A stretch of 64,000 bases of DNA from Trileptium ribeirensis (Eukaryota; Nematoda; Enoplea; Enoplida; Thoracostomopsidae): positions 1 to 64,000 of the forward strand of contig JASANE010017363.1 of the NCBI GenBank assembly GCA_030248225.1, in the 5' to 3' direction. Below are positions 10,080 to 21,919 of this stretch, in pieces (position 1 is the first letter of the stretch; every line of letters begins with the position of its first letter). A program made the position numbers and the translations under genes. The notes under the pieces were generated by a model. That model was not told where the DNA came from, did not search any database, and saw nothing but the letters and a program-made list of their open reading frames with translations.

Positions 10080-12200
10080 TTTCGGATCATCGCCTGTAAT
10101 GAAAACACAAACTCAGCTGCATAATTAAAGATGAAAAGGTGATTTATGTAAAATTACGCAACTTTATCCGTTCACTACCCTATTTTTTGCAATTCGAATT
10201 AGACGTATATATAGTATAATTTTTAAAGAAACGATTGCTTAACGCAGTTAAATTTGGTGTCAAAATGCGTGCTCTGACAGCATAAGGCCAAAGATAAGGT
10301 CAACCTTATACTATCTGTAACTATTAGATTTTATAGCTAAAAAGCTTTAAACTGAAAAATGGGATATTTTTAACTATTTTTAAATCATATGCCTGGCCAG
10401 CACAATGATATATTTTGTACCAACATTGCATGGTAAATTTACACATCGACGGAAATATAAAATCTTTTACGTAATTTTTGGTCCGGGTTCGCTCAAAGAC
10501 AGTGTAATATCACGCACAGTAAGCGTAAGTCTGTCAGTCACTGGGTTTAGTTATGTGCAAACATTTGGGCTAAGTTAGAATAGGAGTTCATCAATCGAAG
10601 TTGATCACATACCAGGTTTTATCTGCCTAAAACCAATTTTCGTAGAGGTAAGAACTATATAATAGGGAGAAGCGGTTGTCACTCATAATGTTGTCATACA
10701 AAGTGCTCATCAGTCTTTGTACGCACTAGCAATATTAATAGCAAAAAACACAAATAGCCCCCATTATAAGAATATTTCATCTGCTGTACAGCGGTTCGAG
10801 ATAAAATGTGGTATATTATGCACACTACCCTAGTGACAAAGAAAAAACACCGATGACAAATGGCTTTTGATTGTAATAAAATGATAAACTGCGATCGTAT
10901 AATTGACTTCAGCAATATGCATTTTAGAAAAAATTGTCGATTCCTATTTCAAGCCACGGTGTATCTGCACAAAATTTCGTTAAGTAAAGTCGTAAAGAAA
11001 TTAATTCCGAATATATTTATGCTTTACAGATGAAACGTTGTCCTTGCCGTCGAGGTACACTGTATTTCAGATAGCCGACAGCCAAACTGCAATCCACTTT
11101 AGCAAATTGCTTCAGTAAATTATATCACATATTTACCCATGTTTTGTAGCAAAATTGCTGGCGCTGAACGTGAAGGCAATTATTGAAATATTTTCAACTT
11201 TTAATTTGCATTTTTGCTTATTAATTAAAGCCCAAATTTCACGGTAGCTTGGAATTCATCGGCCAAGGAGCATGGTATACATTGTATAATCATATTAACT
11301 GCTTAGAACTTAAAAATTCTATTTATGCCCATTATGAATGCTAATAATCAAACTTGCAAAGGATCCATGTAGAAGTCACTTAACTATGACTCAGTGCACT
11401 TTGCTACAGAAGTGATCCAGTTCTATTCCATTTATTCTAAGCACGATGGGTCTTTAGTGCACTGAATTGGCGAAAATACATCGTTTTTCATTAGCCCTAC
11501 AGCTTTATAGAAAAGAAGGATAACGTATAATTGTTTTCCTATCCTACCAAACACAATAATTATAATCCCCTAATTCTATTTTTGCTACTATCGGCTATGT
11601 CCAAGCTGAAGGTGCAACGCCAACAGTTAAAATATATTTACGTTCACTACTGGATTGTATCTTGTGACGATTAATATATGGCCCTTCTTATTACATTGCT
11701 AGGCTTCAGGATATCCTATTATGTCTTTGTTTGCGGTTTTCCACTAACATTAGTTAAATTCCCGTTTTTACGGTAGTAAGGATTTCGCCGATCGATATCA
11801 GAATCGTATTTCGAAAGATCGAAAGATATTTCGTATATCAAAAGATAAAATTAACTTATAGCTACAATGCAATCCATTGTTAAACTCGAAAGACAAAACC
11901 TACCTTAATTGTGAACACTTTCAGATTAGAGAAAAGAATCATGTGGAGCTTAAACAATTTATGGCACGTATTAAACTGTGGATAATGCACTGCCCGGCAT
12001 GTTATAACGCAATGGAACATTCTAGCACAAATATCGCTGCATCACCACTCAAGCATTCAAATATTATAAAACCTGTCTTCATCAGTTCACATGAAGCAGA
12101 CAAAACAAACCATCATGATAATCCATCCTCTATTCAAGGCAGACGAAATATCGTGTTTTCCTATTCGCGAATCCCGCGAAATAGGCGCCAGCATTATTTA
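10080..12200. other. No gene seen
   Basis: Mostly AT-rich intergenic sequence downstream of the MARVEL gene. No exact AATAAA was found on the minus strand just after its stop codon. Confidence 0.4.
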
Positions 12201-12218
12201 ACATCAACCATTACATTC

Positions 12219-12413
12219 TCAAATATGTTGACCGTGCGAAGTTGGCTGCGTTGTTTGAGGAATACCATAGGCCGACTGCAAAGGTATTGGTGGAGGATAC
12301 GGAGGTCTATGTGGATACGGTGACGGAGGCTGCGCAGGATCGCCACGTTGCCAAGCGACAAATTTTATGTACGCGTCAGCCGCATACAAGATCATTAGCA
12401 CAAAGGCCAGAAA
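12219..12413 (-). CDS. MARVEL gene exon 4: TM4 and proline-rich tail
   Basis: The acceptor AAAATGTTTCAG ends at 12414. Translation opens FLAFVLMILYAADAYIKF, the family-typical last membrane helix, then RGDPAQPPSPYPHRPPYPPP and a short polar end before TGA. An ATG within the acceptor region makes this look like a signal-peptide ORF. The splice reading explains it better because it continues exactly from exon 3. Confidence 0.82.
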   Translation of the reverse strand, partial: FLAFVLMILYAADAYIKFVAWQRGDPAQPPSPYPHRPPYPPPIPLQSAYGIPQTTQPTSHGQHI

Positions 12414-15400
12414 CTGAAACATTTTATAACTCAGATGGCTTGTCAAGACAGCGAGTTTTTAGAGAATACCCACAAGCCATTATTTCGATGAGAAACATGA
12501 CTCTTTAAAACATAGCTAATTCTAGCGCGGACGGAGAAATAATGGTGCCTGTGCAAATGGTACACGAACAATTTCATTTTTTCCAAAAATAAGCAGTGAA
12601 AGGTTTGCTGTCGTGCGATGCCAGAAGCGCTAGAATACGGCTTGACAAATCATCAATTTTCCCTTTCCAGGTATGCCCAATCGCATGAGTGAACGGTGCT
12701 AACATGACTAAGCTGTATATATGCCCAATAGCACTTGCACCCACTGTAGTCTTTCATCTCAACTTTACTACGCTGTTAGATTTAAACTGCTTATCTCCTT
12801 GGTCTTTCGCCGTTTACTGTTTGAATGCGGGAAACAAAGTTTTGCAGAAACATTTTAATAATAATTAACCAATTTGAAGAGCAACATTACAGCCATTTTC
12901 AGCATAAATTAAAATCATATGGCCCTTTATTTTTTCCAATGACCAAAAAATTGGAAGCTTACAACATTTATAAATAACAACTCTCAAAAAATTATACGTG
13001 ATTGAATTCTAGTGGAATGCGCGAGCGAAGCGAGGTCATTCCGCTCGCTCGCTTCGCTCGCGAGTGGAACGAGCATTTTCAATTTTGGCTCTGGAGGGGG
13101 GTCAAGGAAGTCCTGTCTGTGTGTGTCGCACCTGGATCTCGATAATGGTTGGGCGGATTTTGATGCACGATAGCTCATTCGAACCGCAATCATGGTCGAT
13201 TTAGGTGTAGTGACGGAGCCCGATTTTTGAATTTTTTTGCCGTGAGAAAAGTTATGGGGTAAAATGACGTCATTTTGGCCCATTTTTCGGGCACCCCCTC
13301 CAGGTTTTGCGACTTTTCTCAATAAGTACACGAGGTATCCGCAAACGAATAGGCCTATTTCATGTAGCTTTACCAGGGCTTTCCAATGATATAGAACAAG
13401 TTTTTCAACTACTTCCCAATCGGGAGTCTATAAGCTTATAGTTGGCGCCAAATTTCATATTTGGTGAAAAGCGTGGGAAATGCACCTAAATGTGTGTTTT
13501 TGTTGCTTTTAGTGTCTTATATGGGGTTTTCTGGGCAGATAAACTCATTTCAAGTGCTAAAAATATTGTTGGGCAAATATTTTTTAAACTTCTTGTTCAT
13601 ACTTGCCATAAAAAATGATGTTTTCGCAATTTTTGGTGAGAAGTCGTGGGAAAAGCACCTGAATGTGTGTTTATTGTTGGTTTTAGTGTCGGATATGGGG
13701 TTTTCTGGGCCGACAAGCTCATTGCCAGTGTCAAAAATATTGTGTGGCAAATATTTTTCACACTTCTGCTTCGAAGGATTGTTCTCACCACTCGAATTCT
13801 GGCTCGCAAGCGAGCTTCACTAGTTTTTATGTTGTAGCCATCTAGTGTTTGCGTTTGGTTAAGTGCCGTAAAAATACAGTTGCTTTATTAGTATTCAAGA
13901 AATCCAAGAATCTACTGACCAGTTGTTATAGTTATATTTACAAACACCAAAGATTGCAACCATAATTTTTAATGAGTACAGCAGAATTTATAGTTCCGAA
14001 TTAAAGGTGTAAATCTAGGCTTTTGGCTCGGCTTGGCTCAGCTCTGTAACCAAGCCAAGCATGGTTCATGAGGAGCGCAGGAGAGCTTGAACATCTGTCA
14101 GTGACAGCCGAGCCTAGCATGTATGGGAAAGCAGTGGTCGGCTCTTAAAAAGCCCTTCTATACAACAAAACATAATTATAACAGCTGGAGTATAGTACAA
14201 TAGTCAGCAACCAGTAATAACGGCTGGGATAACCTCAGTTTGGCTCTAAAATCAACCACAGTATAGTTCGTTTGTTCGTATGCATATTATGTTCTTTGTT
14301 GAATCGTAATCTTTTATGATTAGGAGCACGAGCCACAGCCGAGCCTGGCTTTCCGTCGGAAAAGCCGAGCTAAGATTTGCATCGGAAGGGACGACTCGTG
14401 GCCGACATGGTTCACGAAGAGTCGATCCAAGCCTAACATTTAGCTGTGAGAGCCGAGCCTGACGTGGTCCAAGAGGAGCCGAGCGGACTAAGAGCTTGAC
14501 AATTATGGTGTTTCCCACCTCGATACTAAACTGAAAACTGAAACTTACCGAAGCGAAACCCCACGCACCAACGCTCGGTAATATTCTAATATATGAATCA
14601 TTCGCGCCGACAGCGACAGTAACACCAACGGTGAAATATAATATCGACCAGATACAGCAATATACGAATTCCTGTATAACATATATAATTTCTATGCTAA
14701 AATTTCAACTAACCATACATATTGCTACGTTAGTACCAGCAATAAGTGAAAGTTATTTTCAGGGTAGCGTTAATGACGCCACAAAAAACGCAAGGCGCTC
14801 TGTGTAGGTAGAACTTGGAACAAGACAACACAGAAACAGTCCGGAATATAAGATTTCAAATATTGTCTCCCTAGTCCACCAAATTATAATACTTCTGAGA
14901 GTCCAACATTGCTTGCTCATACCGCCGAAATGAATCATAATATGTACTTTTGTATATATCAGCCAAAGCTACAAACCCACTTAATTTTAAACTTCCCGCC
15001 CGATCCGGCCCGCTCTGGACCGAGCCGAACCGCTGATCGAAATTGTCACCTCTGCATCCAACTGCTAAATATTTCGACGCTGTTACTAGATTCCACAAGG
15101 GTCCATGCAAAGTTAGCAAGCAACGCATGAGCAAACATTCTAAGCACGATAATATATTAACGTAAACTTTTCGTAATATGCAGTAGGTTCTGAAATATGG
15201 AAGGATTAATTTGTTGAAAAGGAGTAAGTGCAGCGATCGGAGTTTTCGCATAGGGCGGTGTGAAAGTGCAAATCGTGAAAAACATCATTTTTGTTCGTCG
15301 ATGTAACTCATAACTCGTCACCGGCTGGATGGATTTTGACAATATTAATCTGATGTCATTAGTGATGACGATCTACACTATAGCTGAACGCTAAGAGTTC

Positions 15401-18400
15401 TAACCCCATCTTCCAGGTTATAACGAGAAAAAACTGTTTCAATGTTTCTTTGCCAAACCTATACATATATGCAACAGTGTTTCGTAGCCGATATCTTACG
15501 ACACAGGAAAGGATTATTGATTTTTCAAACTTTCGGTGCGCTATTACGTCATTTTACCCTACAGCGAGTGTTTATTAGGTTATAAAACAAGCTGAATACC
15601 ATGGTTTTGTTATTTAAAGTGCAACTTTCATTATTTTATACCTTTTTGGGGGTTTCAAGACTTTGTGGTCAATGAACCCGATATTCAAAATGTAGTTTGT
15701 ATTCATTGGTTTGGTTAGGTAATGTGTTCAGTGTGCAGGGCATCGCATTGGGTTTATATATAGATTTTTTCGTACACTGAATCTAGTCTAGTTTGGCTAT
15801 CTAGAGTCCAGCGCCAATATTTCATGCACTTTCAGAGGTTTTCAGTGGGTTTAGGGCCGATGTACCTGATTTTCTCAATGTAATAGTCGTCTATCTTCAG
15901 TTTTCCCTACAAATTGATTTTAGGGCATTTAGAACGGGTTTCTATAGGTATTTCATACGTTGAATGCAATGGTGTGGTCATCCAATGCAATGGTGTGGAC
16001 CTTTCAGGAGTTTACGGTTTACCATGGGCAAATCCGATTTATAGAACGAATTGGTCAGCCGTTCTTTTTTTGTGATCCGCTGTATTCTGAGCAATCAGAT
16101 TAGTTATTACGGGTATCGTGACACACAGAATATGTGGTGTTCGTTCACTCCTGTCAGGATGGTACTATAACGCTTCAGATTCCAAAGATTTCAGGGTGGT
16201 ATATATAAAACACAAAGCCTGTTACAAGTGATAACGCGTATGATAACAACAGATGGAACAAAGCTTACGCCGTTTCGTCTTAGGCTGATGATAACGGTGC
16301 AATAAATTTTCGTTAAAATAGCATTATGAAGACTCCGTCTTCATGGAAACTACCATAGAAGTAATATTGCAAAAATGCAACTATTATTGCACAATTCTAC
16401 GTCTTTTAACCCATTGATGCCCATTACTTCAAAACAGGAATAGTACACGTTGCGAAGCGCTGTGTTAGCTAAGCCTTTAGTAAAGAAGGTGTTCGGCTGT
16501 ATATGCGTTGTTATTCGGCTGCTTTACGACGTTTCTTAAGGAGTCGAACAACAGCTTCTAGATAACGCAGTAGTTTGTGCACACCCTTGTAATCATACAA
16601 TTGGGGTTCAATTCTTGGCGTCGACTCAAGTTTGTCAAACATAAGACGATATGCATTTCAATTCCAGCATTAAGGGTTAACAGAAATATAAATAAAACTG
16701 TGTATTAAGTTGCATTCAATATTGGTGTATTAAATTATCTCGTTACTATAAAGCGTAGTGCATCATTAGTATTACTTACCACAAGAATCCACGGAACATA
16801 GTCGGAAAACGCAATGCAATGTGTAACATACATTATAAGAAGAGTTCCAGAAATGCAGAAACTGACTACAGTGACAAATTCAGCCCACATTATACTGCGA
16901 TACCAGGATCGTGGCCCAGCGAAAATACAAATGAAACATATTAAGTCAAGAACCTGAAACAATAAATATAAGATATAGAAAGAAATTATTAACAGATGAA
17001 CGTCAAAGGTGAAACTAATTTTTTCCCTGTTTTGGCAGAAATTTTTGTTCAACTTAGAAAACGGTATGACATACCATTCATTACTATAAGTAGTAGCTTA
17101 TCTTATCGCAAAGATGGTGCATTCCGAGTGTTGAATATGTAATATTGAGAGATCTACAAAGGTATACTAAGCTTAAATTACAAAATAAGTCACCGAATCT
17201 CAGCCATGTTGCTTGATTAGTTGAGAAGATATACCCGATTGTTGTGCTCGCAACGTTCAAGAATATAGAGGATAAATTGCTCTGCAAAATGATACTAAAA
17301 CAATCCTATAGCTCGATCAGTTGCAGAGATCTTACCAATTTCGTGTATATTGGGTTCCACGGGCCGTTTAAAAACACCAATTTCACCCAAGACGGTATAT
17401 AGCGCAAATATTAAAAATAGCAGCACATATTTGCAGCTGAATTCAGGATGAATAGCTCAACAGAATGAGACAAACACACCAATATAGCTGGAGCGATAGC
17501 GGAGACGTTACCAATTTCATGTATTTTGAGTCCCACAGCCCACTGAAAAATCGTTTTTGACCTAACCCTGCAGCGTAAATTATAATAGAAGCACACATTT
17601 GTAGCTATATAGAGAATGAATAGCTCAACATAATAAGACAAAACACCCATTCAGCTGGAGCTGGTTGTGGAGATATTAAAATTTTCGTGTACTTGGGTGC
17701 CATGGCGCTTTGAAAACTCGTTTTTAATCAACCCTGCAGCATAAATACTTTCAATATCAGCACACAATTTTTAGATATAGAGAATGGATGGATATTATTA
17801 TTTCGTGTATATTAGGTCTCGTGGGTCCATTTTATAGCCGGTTTTGACCCAAATCTTATCTTAACTGAACCGCGTAGCACAGCGTTCTATGAGCCATATA
17901 AAGGCTTATTTGCTCTACAGAATGAGACTAATTTGAGTCCGGTATGCAGACCGTTTATTACAATAAGAATTATAATAAGTGACGTGGTTTTGGTATACCA
18001 TTCGCGCCATGGAGCCCCATTTGTCTGGTTTTTCAGAGAGAAGATGTTAGAATCGGTCTTCGCGCTTGGCTAAAAAGCACAAATACAGATTTCTAGTTTT
18101 GAAATGATTTATCTAGCGAATCAATCCGCCCAGCCAAGGTGAATTATGGGTGTCTTCATAAACCAAATAACGAACATTGTCACAGCTAGTAAGAATTCTT
18201 CGATTCGCTCGTCTCACTAACTACACTCAGAATTCATTTAAAATATATCATTACGCCAAAATTATTATACTTGGTTAAAAACAATGCTTTTGTGTCGCAG
18301 CACAGCATCGTGAAGCTGGATGTTACTGAATGAATGCTTTAAAAAGATTGTTAAAAATACAATGCTAAGAACTATTTCTGATCCAAAAGGAGCTTGAAAC

Positions 18401-18704
18401 CGTATAACGGTTTACATCTTGGTGAGCTGGTAACAAATTTAAGATAAAGGTTATCGTAAAAATAATAGCAACGAATCCAACGCCACTCCTGTAAAAGAAC
18501 CGGTAATAAAATCTTGTAAGCTTCACTTAAAAAAGTAACCTATTCCAGAAAACTTCTTGCTGAGTTAACAGAGTTAAGTTAGCAAATCTACAACCACTGT
18601 AAATTGACTGATTTGAAGTGATCGAATTGAATTAAAGGGATTTATATATTCTGCTGTGTATTTCCAAATGTATACCATGAGAAATTTCTCACCTGGATAA
18701 CCAT
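12219..18704 (-). CDS. MARVEL-domain four-transmembrane protein (split gene)
   Basis: This is a host gene for a small membrane protein of the MARVEL superfamily (MAL/plasmolipin/CKLF-like), which act in vesicle traffic and membrane apposition. Exon 2 (16953-16780, 58 codons), exon 3 (14671-14549, 41 codons) and exon 4 (12413-12219, 64 codons plus stop) were joined by eye from consensus splice sites, and all junctions are phase 0. The predicted chain has four hydrophobic segments: VLDLICFICIFAG, AEFVTVVSFCISGTLLIMYV, FVYCCIWSILYFTVGVTVAV and WGFAS/FLAFVLMILYAADAYI. The last has the family-typical GF..F....YAADAY signature. A proline- and tyrosine-rich cytosolic tail follows. With the tentative 12-nt first exon the protein is 167 residues, normal for the family. 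The subfamily cannot be fixed by eye. Confidence 0.8.
13009..13823. mobile_element. Nonautonomous element with hairpin end, inside MARVEL intron 3
   Basis: The ends start CTAGTGGAATGCGCGAGCG on the left and CTAGTGAAGCTCGC on the right (minus strand). The left end has a perfect 15-bp inverted repeat, CGCGAGCGAAGCGAG against CTCGCTTCGCTCGCG, within 45 bp. The interior holds a direct duplication (13462-13590 and 13638-13765). No transposase was seen. Frames in this block are short and overlapping and are not taken as genes. Confidence 0.5.
13462..13765 (+). repeat. Two-copy direct repeat, about 178-bp period
   Basis: Both copies run GTGGGAAA.GCACCT.AATGT, then TATGGGGTTTTCTGGGC, then AAAAATATTGT and GGCAAATATTTTT. 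They differ by scattered substitutions. Confidence 0.75.
14008..14515. repeat. GAGCCG-rich element, inside MARVEL intron 3
   Basis: Many GGCTCGG/GAGCCGAGC motifs occur on both sides of an AT-rich core (14030-14150 and 14325-14490), in opposing orientation. Related islands lie at 14985-15055, 20935-21095 and 22995-23155. It is probably a nonautonomous element whose ends carry motif arrays. No ORF is supported. Confidence 0.5.
14549..14671 (-). CDS. MARVEL gene exon 3: TM3
   Basis: The acceptor TATGTTATACAG ends at 14672 and the donor GTAAGT starts at 14548. The exon is 41 codons, phase 0, opening EFVYCCIWSILYFTVGVTVA and ending VGAWGFAS. It was found by searching for the missing third helix between exons 2 and 4, and it fits at both junctions. 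Confidence 0.8.
14985..15055. repeat. GAGCCG-family fragment
   Basis: The segment GAGCCGAACCGCTGATCGA followed by AATTGTCAC matches the end of the copy at 22995-23155 (GAGCCGAACCTCTAGCCGA, AATTTTCAC). It lies in MARVEL intron 2. Confidence 0.5.
16505..16626 (+). repeat. tRNA-derived SINE-like copy S2
   Basis: A leader (GTTATTCGGCTGCTTTACGA, then TTTCTTAAGGA) precedes a tRNA-like body with TAACGCAGTAGT and a B box GGGGTTCAATTCTT. It is the same family as S1 and S3-S5, and lies in MARVEL intron 2. Confidence 0.5.
16780..16953 (-). CDS. MARVEL gene exon 2: TM1 and TM2
   Basis: The acceptor TTTATTGTTTCAG ends at 16954 and the donor GTAAGTAAT starts at 16779. The exon is exactly 58 codons, phase 0. 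It begins VLDLICFICIFAGPRSWYRS and contains a long second hydrophobic helix (VTVVSFCISGTLLIMYV) before DYVPWILV. Confidence 0.82.
17290..17900. repeat. Tandem repeat, about 175-bp unit, 3.5 copies
   Basis: Unit starts (CAATTTCGTGTATATTGGGT or variants) lie near 17334, 17511, 17683 and 17803. Each is followed by a CCCTGCAGC-type line, a GCACACATTTGTAGC line and GAATGAATAGCTCAACA. The copies are diverged. The array sits in intron 1 of the proposed MARVEL gene. Confidence 0.7.
17900..18690. other. Proposed intron 1 remainder, no gene seen
   Basis: AT-rich sequence between the tandem repeat and the proposed first exon, with no recognised element. Confidence 0.4.
18693..18704 (-). CDS. MARVEL gene exon 1, tentative
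   Basis: On the minus strand, TCCAAAATGGTTATCCAG is followed directly by the donor GTGAGA. This gives Met-Val-Ile-Gln and then phase 0, so it joins exon 2 in frame and completes TM1. The ATG has a good context and a stop lies upstream in frame. The exon is very short and another first exon cannot be excluded. Confidence 0.4.
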
Positions 18705-18753
18705 TTTGGAAACAATCTTTGTTGCACGATGCAATATTTTGTATATTTTGCAC

Positions 18754-18760
18754 TTATATA
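18754..18760 (-). promoter_or_regulatory. TATA box candidate for the MARVEL gene
   Basis: TATATAA on the minus strand lies about 50 bp upstream of the proposed ATG, at a distance that would give a leader of about 25 nt. In AT-rich DNA such a match is not rare. Confidence 0.3.
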
Positions 18761-18799
18761 AATATTACATATAGTTCACTGATTTCAGGTTTAGCAAAT

Positions 18800-20930
18800 C
18801 AGCAGTTTCACAATCCAACCATTTAAAGAGGAAAAAATTCCGTTTCACAATTCATTGCATGGCTGCACAATTCATCATTTCAGTTGCACAATAAATAATT
18901 TTCCACTACTAAAGCAAGCGCTTGACTGGAGGCAAACCTCGTTTCAAGTAAATTATACAAAATGTGGTTAAATTCATGTTGTGGAGATCTCGAAAAAAAC
19001 CCTTAAGCGATACTAATAGTGGAATGCTGGCATCGTTAACAATATTCTTCAACATGAAACAATGTGTATATAAATCGGGTTACACTTAATGTTAAATTAT
19101 ATGTATAAGTAATTCCTTGCGCGGTTAAGTCACTATAAGCTTCCAGTGTTTTCTATTCATTGAAGCCTGTATATGTTTTTTATTTTGCGTTAAAACAAAA
19201 TTTGATTCGTGATTGATATAGTCAGTTTCAAAAAAAATTTTCTAACCGTTTGCGATGTAGGTATCTACATGTATTTTAGATTTTTCAGAAATGCCTATAT
19301 CGATACGATAAATATCAACTGATACTGATAATCGACGGAGCCCGAGTTAAATTGGCAATAAAAACACAGAAACAAGTATGGTTGTAGAAAACTTCATTTT
19401 CAGCTGAGAATTTACCACTTGGAGCGCAATTTTTTCCTAAAAGAAATATGTCACAGCTTTAATTTATAGTATTTATCTCATGTAAACATAACTTGTAGAA
19501 ATATCAATATAGTAATATAATGTATTGTTACTGTACTATTGTTAAAAGAAATGTAAGAGCAGGTTTGCCGAAACTCAACGAATGACATACTCATTACATA
19601 CGGTTTTAATAAATAAGAAATCAAAACGTATTTAAATTATGTTCGAAGTGTTCTCACGATTGCTTGTTATACCCGAGACATCAAGTTGATACTATCTTTG
19701 GGCCGTAGATACCCGTTCTTACGATTTGCCCGCTGACCTAAGCCATAAAACTTCGTCGTTGGAGCAGTCCATAGGAACATGTTTGTAGCAACTAAAATAT
19801 TACATTTCGTGATGCACTACACATGCGGCAAACGTCTCAGACTTGTCTTATCACTTCTGAGGTGAAACATTTCAGCTAACTAAACTGTTGCCGTCAAATG
19901 TTATAGTATTTACTTTACAGGGTTTAAAATTACCTATCGATTCAATATAACAAGCTTACTGCCTTCTAATATAGCAACTACTGAAATTATAGATTTAACA
20001 GTTTGCCCTTCAAGATGGTATATATGATCTTAGAAAATATGGCATCATTAAGGGTTTAGGACCCTCGCTCTTCTAACGCTTTGAAAACCTCGTTACAGAG
20101 CAGCTGTTTAATAACTTAGCCTGCGAGTATAATGGGAATACTTACAACTTTAACCACAAAGATCGGCTTTATGAATATTAGAAAAATGTGGCAAAATTTC
20201 GCGTATATCACAAATTCAAATATTAGCATAAAACATGGTAAATACGATGGTTAGTAATATATATAATTCAAGCGTAGCTATCCCAGATCCAAGGAAGTCT
20301 GTTAGCTTCTGTGAGTGGGTGTAAAGAGCAGCATTAAAAAACTATATATGAAAGACGCTGCACAGTAATTTTCTCGGTAAGGCGTCGCGCACTGATATAT
20401 AATTTCAAAAATGAATATTGGTTTTGTGTTTTATGATATCGATACCACAAAATCAACACTCCGCAAAAATGTATTTTATAAAGGGATTTCTCAGCATGAT
20501 CATGCTGTGACACCCTTCTCTCAAGACAATAATGAAGGTCTTAATACCGATGTAGTTTTAAAAACAGCGTAGCTTGTTTTCTTTTATTTACACAAACAAC
20601 GATTTTCAAATATACGTAACAGTGCTAAAACTTTCACTAACCGTTTGAGCAAGCTTCAAAATTCCTGGAAGCGTACAGATATAAAATGCTGAACAGTAAA
20701 GGCTCGACGATTGTTGCATCTGGTAGTTGCTCACCGTGTTGTCAACATTACCAACACGCCCCATTATGGTTATTATGCAATTGCGTATTAATATACATGA
20801 AAATTTATTTTCTTCGCGTATTTAAGAAGGGTCATTTACAATAGAATGATGATTTCTATACGCTAGTAACTGTTAAATAGTTACCTTTTGTCCTGTTTAG
20901 AGTAACATGATGGAGCCCTAAGATCTTTGT
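18800..20930. other. No gene seen
   Basis: AT-rich sequence upstream of the MARVEL gene, with no supported ORF or clear repeat. Confidence 0.4.
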
Positions 20931-20934
20931 TACG

Positions 20935-21095
20935 AGGGACTAGAAGTGAGCTTTCAGGATCTGCTCAGCTCAAGTTTAATCTGGCTGGGCTCGGCTAGAG
21001 CCGATTTAATCGGGAATCGGCTCGGGTCGTTTAGAAACTTTCAACTTTCGGCTCGGCCCGTTACCAATTTGTCTAGACTCGGCTCGAAAAGCACA
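20935..21095. repeat. GAGCCG-family fragment
   Basis: Arrayed GGCTCGG motifs (GGGCTCGGCTAGAGCCG, GGAATCGGCTCGGGTCG, TTTCGGCTCGGCCCG) form a GC-rich island. An ORF over it is an artefact of this composition. Confidence 0.5.
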
Positions 21096-21717
21096 TGGAT
21101 GAAAATTTGGATTTGGCGGACGTGGATGTACAAATGGGTGTAACCTAACATATGTGACGACAGAGCTCGCTCTTTGAAGCTATTAACATTAACCTTTGCA
21201 ACAAATTGCACAGCACTTTACGATCAGTGGAAGCTAATCCTACAGAATTGTTAAAAACACTAAAGCCGATGGCGAATGCTACGGATGGGCAGTAAAATCA
21301 AATATCAGATACCCCGAACCGTCATATTAGACTCTACTGAAAAGTATAACAGTCTTCAGGTTTGCTGAGTTAGTGGCTGCGGTACTTTGCGGGCAATGTC
21401 ATAAACATATATATACTACCACATCCAGTTTAGCACTACTGGGTTTAGACTCGACCCATATTCGTGGAACGAAAAAATCACACCGTACCCATGATATTCA
21501 CCACCAAACTAATGCTCCAGTTATGTTGAGCAATGTTTCCAGCTTTCGATGACTATGCCCATGTTTCCTGGGAGGTTCCGATGATAGCAACTATGGTAGA
21601 TTCTAAAGCAATTGCAAACACACTACATACGTGACACTGTAATCGTCGTGGTTTGTTCATATTACGTCGTAGGTGGCTTCTGTCATAACCAATTGCGCTT
21701 GGATAGAGAACTCGGCC

Positions 21718-21912
21718 CATGTCACATTTAGGGGCCGGACGTTATAACATTAGAAAAAAGAACAGCTTAGAGCGGGGGGCGGGAGCCCCCGAATTAGGCT
21801 TAGTACATGGCTCGTATAAAAACCTTATCTTAGGCTAAGACTAAGGCTTAGGCTTAGTATATCGAGAATGGCATAGCATGCGTTTCACTTCCGCCCCTAA
21901 AGGTTACATTGA
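21718..21912. mobile_element. Small MITE-like element, copy 1
   Basis: The left end CATGTCACATTTAGGGGC and the right end (minus strand) CAATGTAACCTTTAGGGGC are inverted. The interior shares AACAGCTTAGAGCGGGGG, GGAGCCCCC and CTTAGGCTAAGACTAA with the copy at 26665. Confidence 0.6.
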
Positions 21913-21919
21913 CCGACAA

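Noticed and set aside
12219..12446. Stand-alone secreted proline-rich peptide with signal sequence
   Set aside because: The hydrophobic start is the fourth MARVEL helix. The apparent ATG lies in the intron just before the CAG acceptor.
11877..12508. Plus-strand ORFs of 148 and 88 codons opposite the MARVEL terminal exon
   Set aside because: They are shadows of exon 4 and its 3' flank. They have low-complexity composition and no domain, while the minus strand has splice sites and a family match.
14871..15251. 126-codon minus-strand ORF in MARVEL intron 2
   Set aside because: It crosses a GAGCCG repeat fragment and has no splice borders joining the MARVEL exons.
21800..21870. TTAGG-type telomeric repeat
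   Set aside because: CTTAGGCTAAG and CTTAGGCTTAG lines are irregular, short and part of a MITE, not tandem telomere units.
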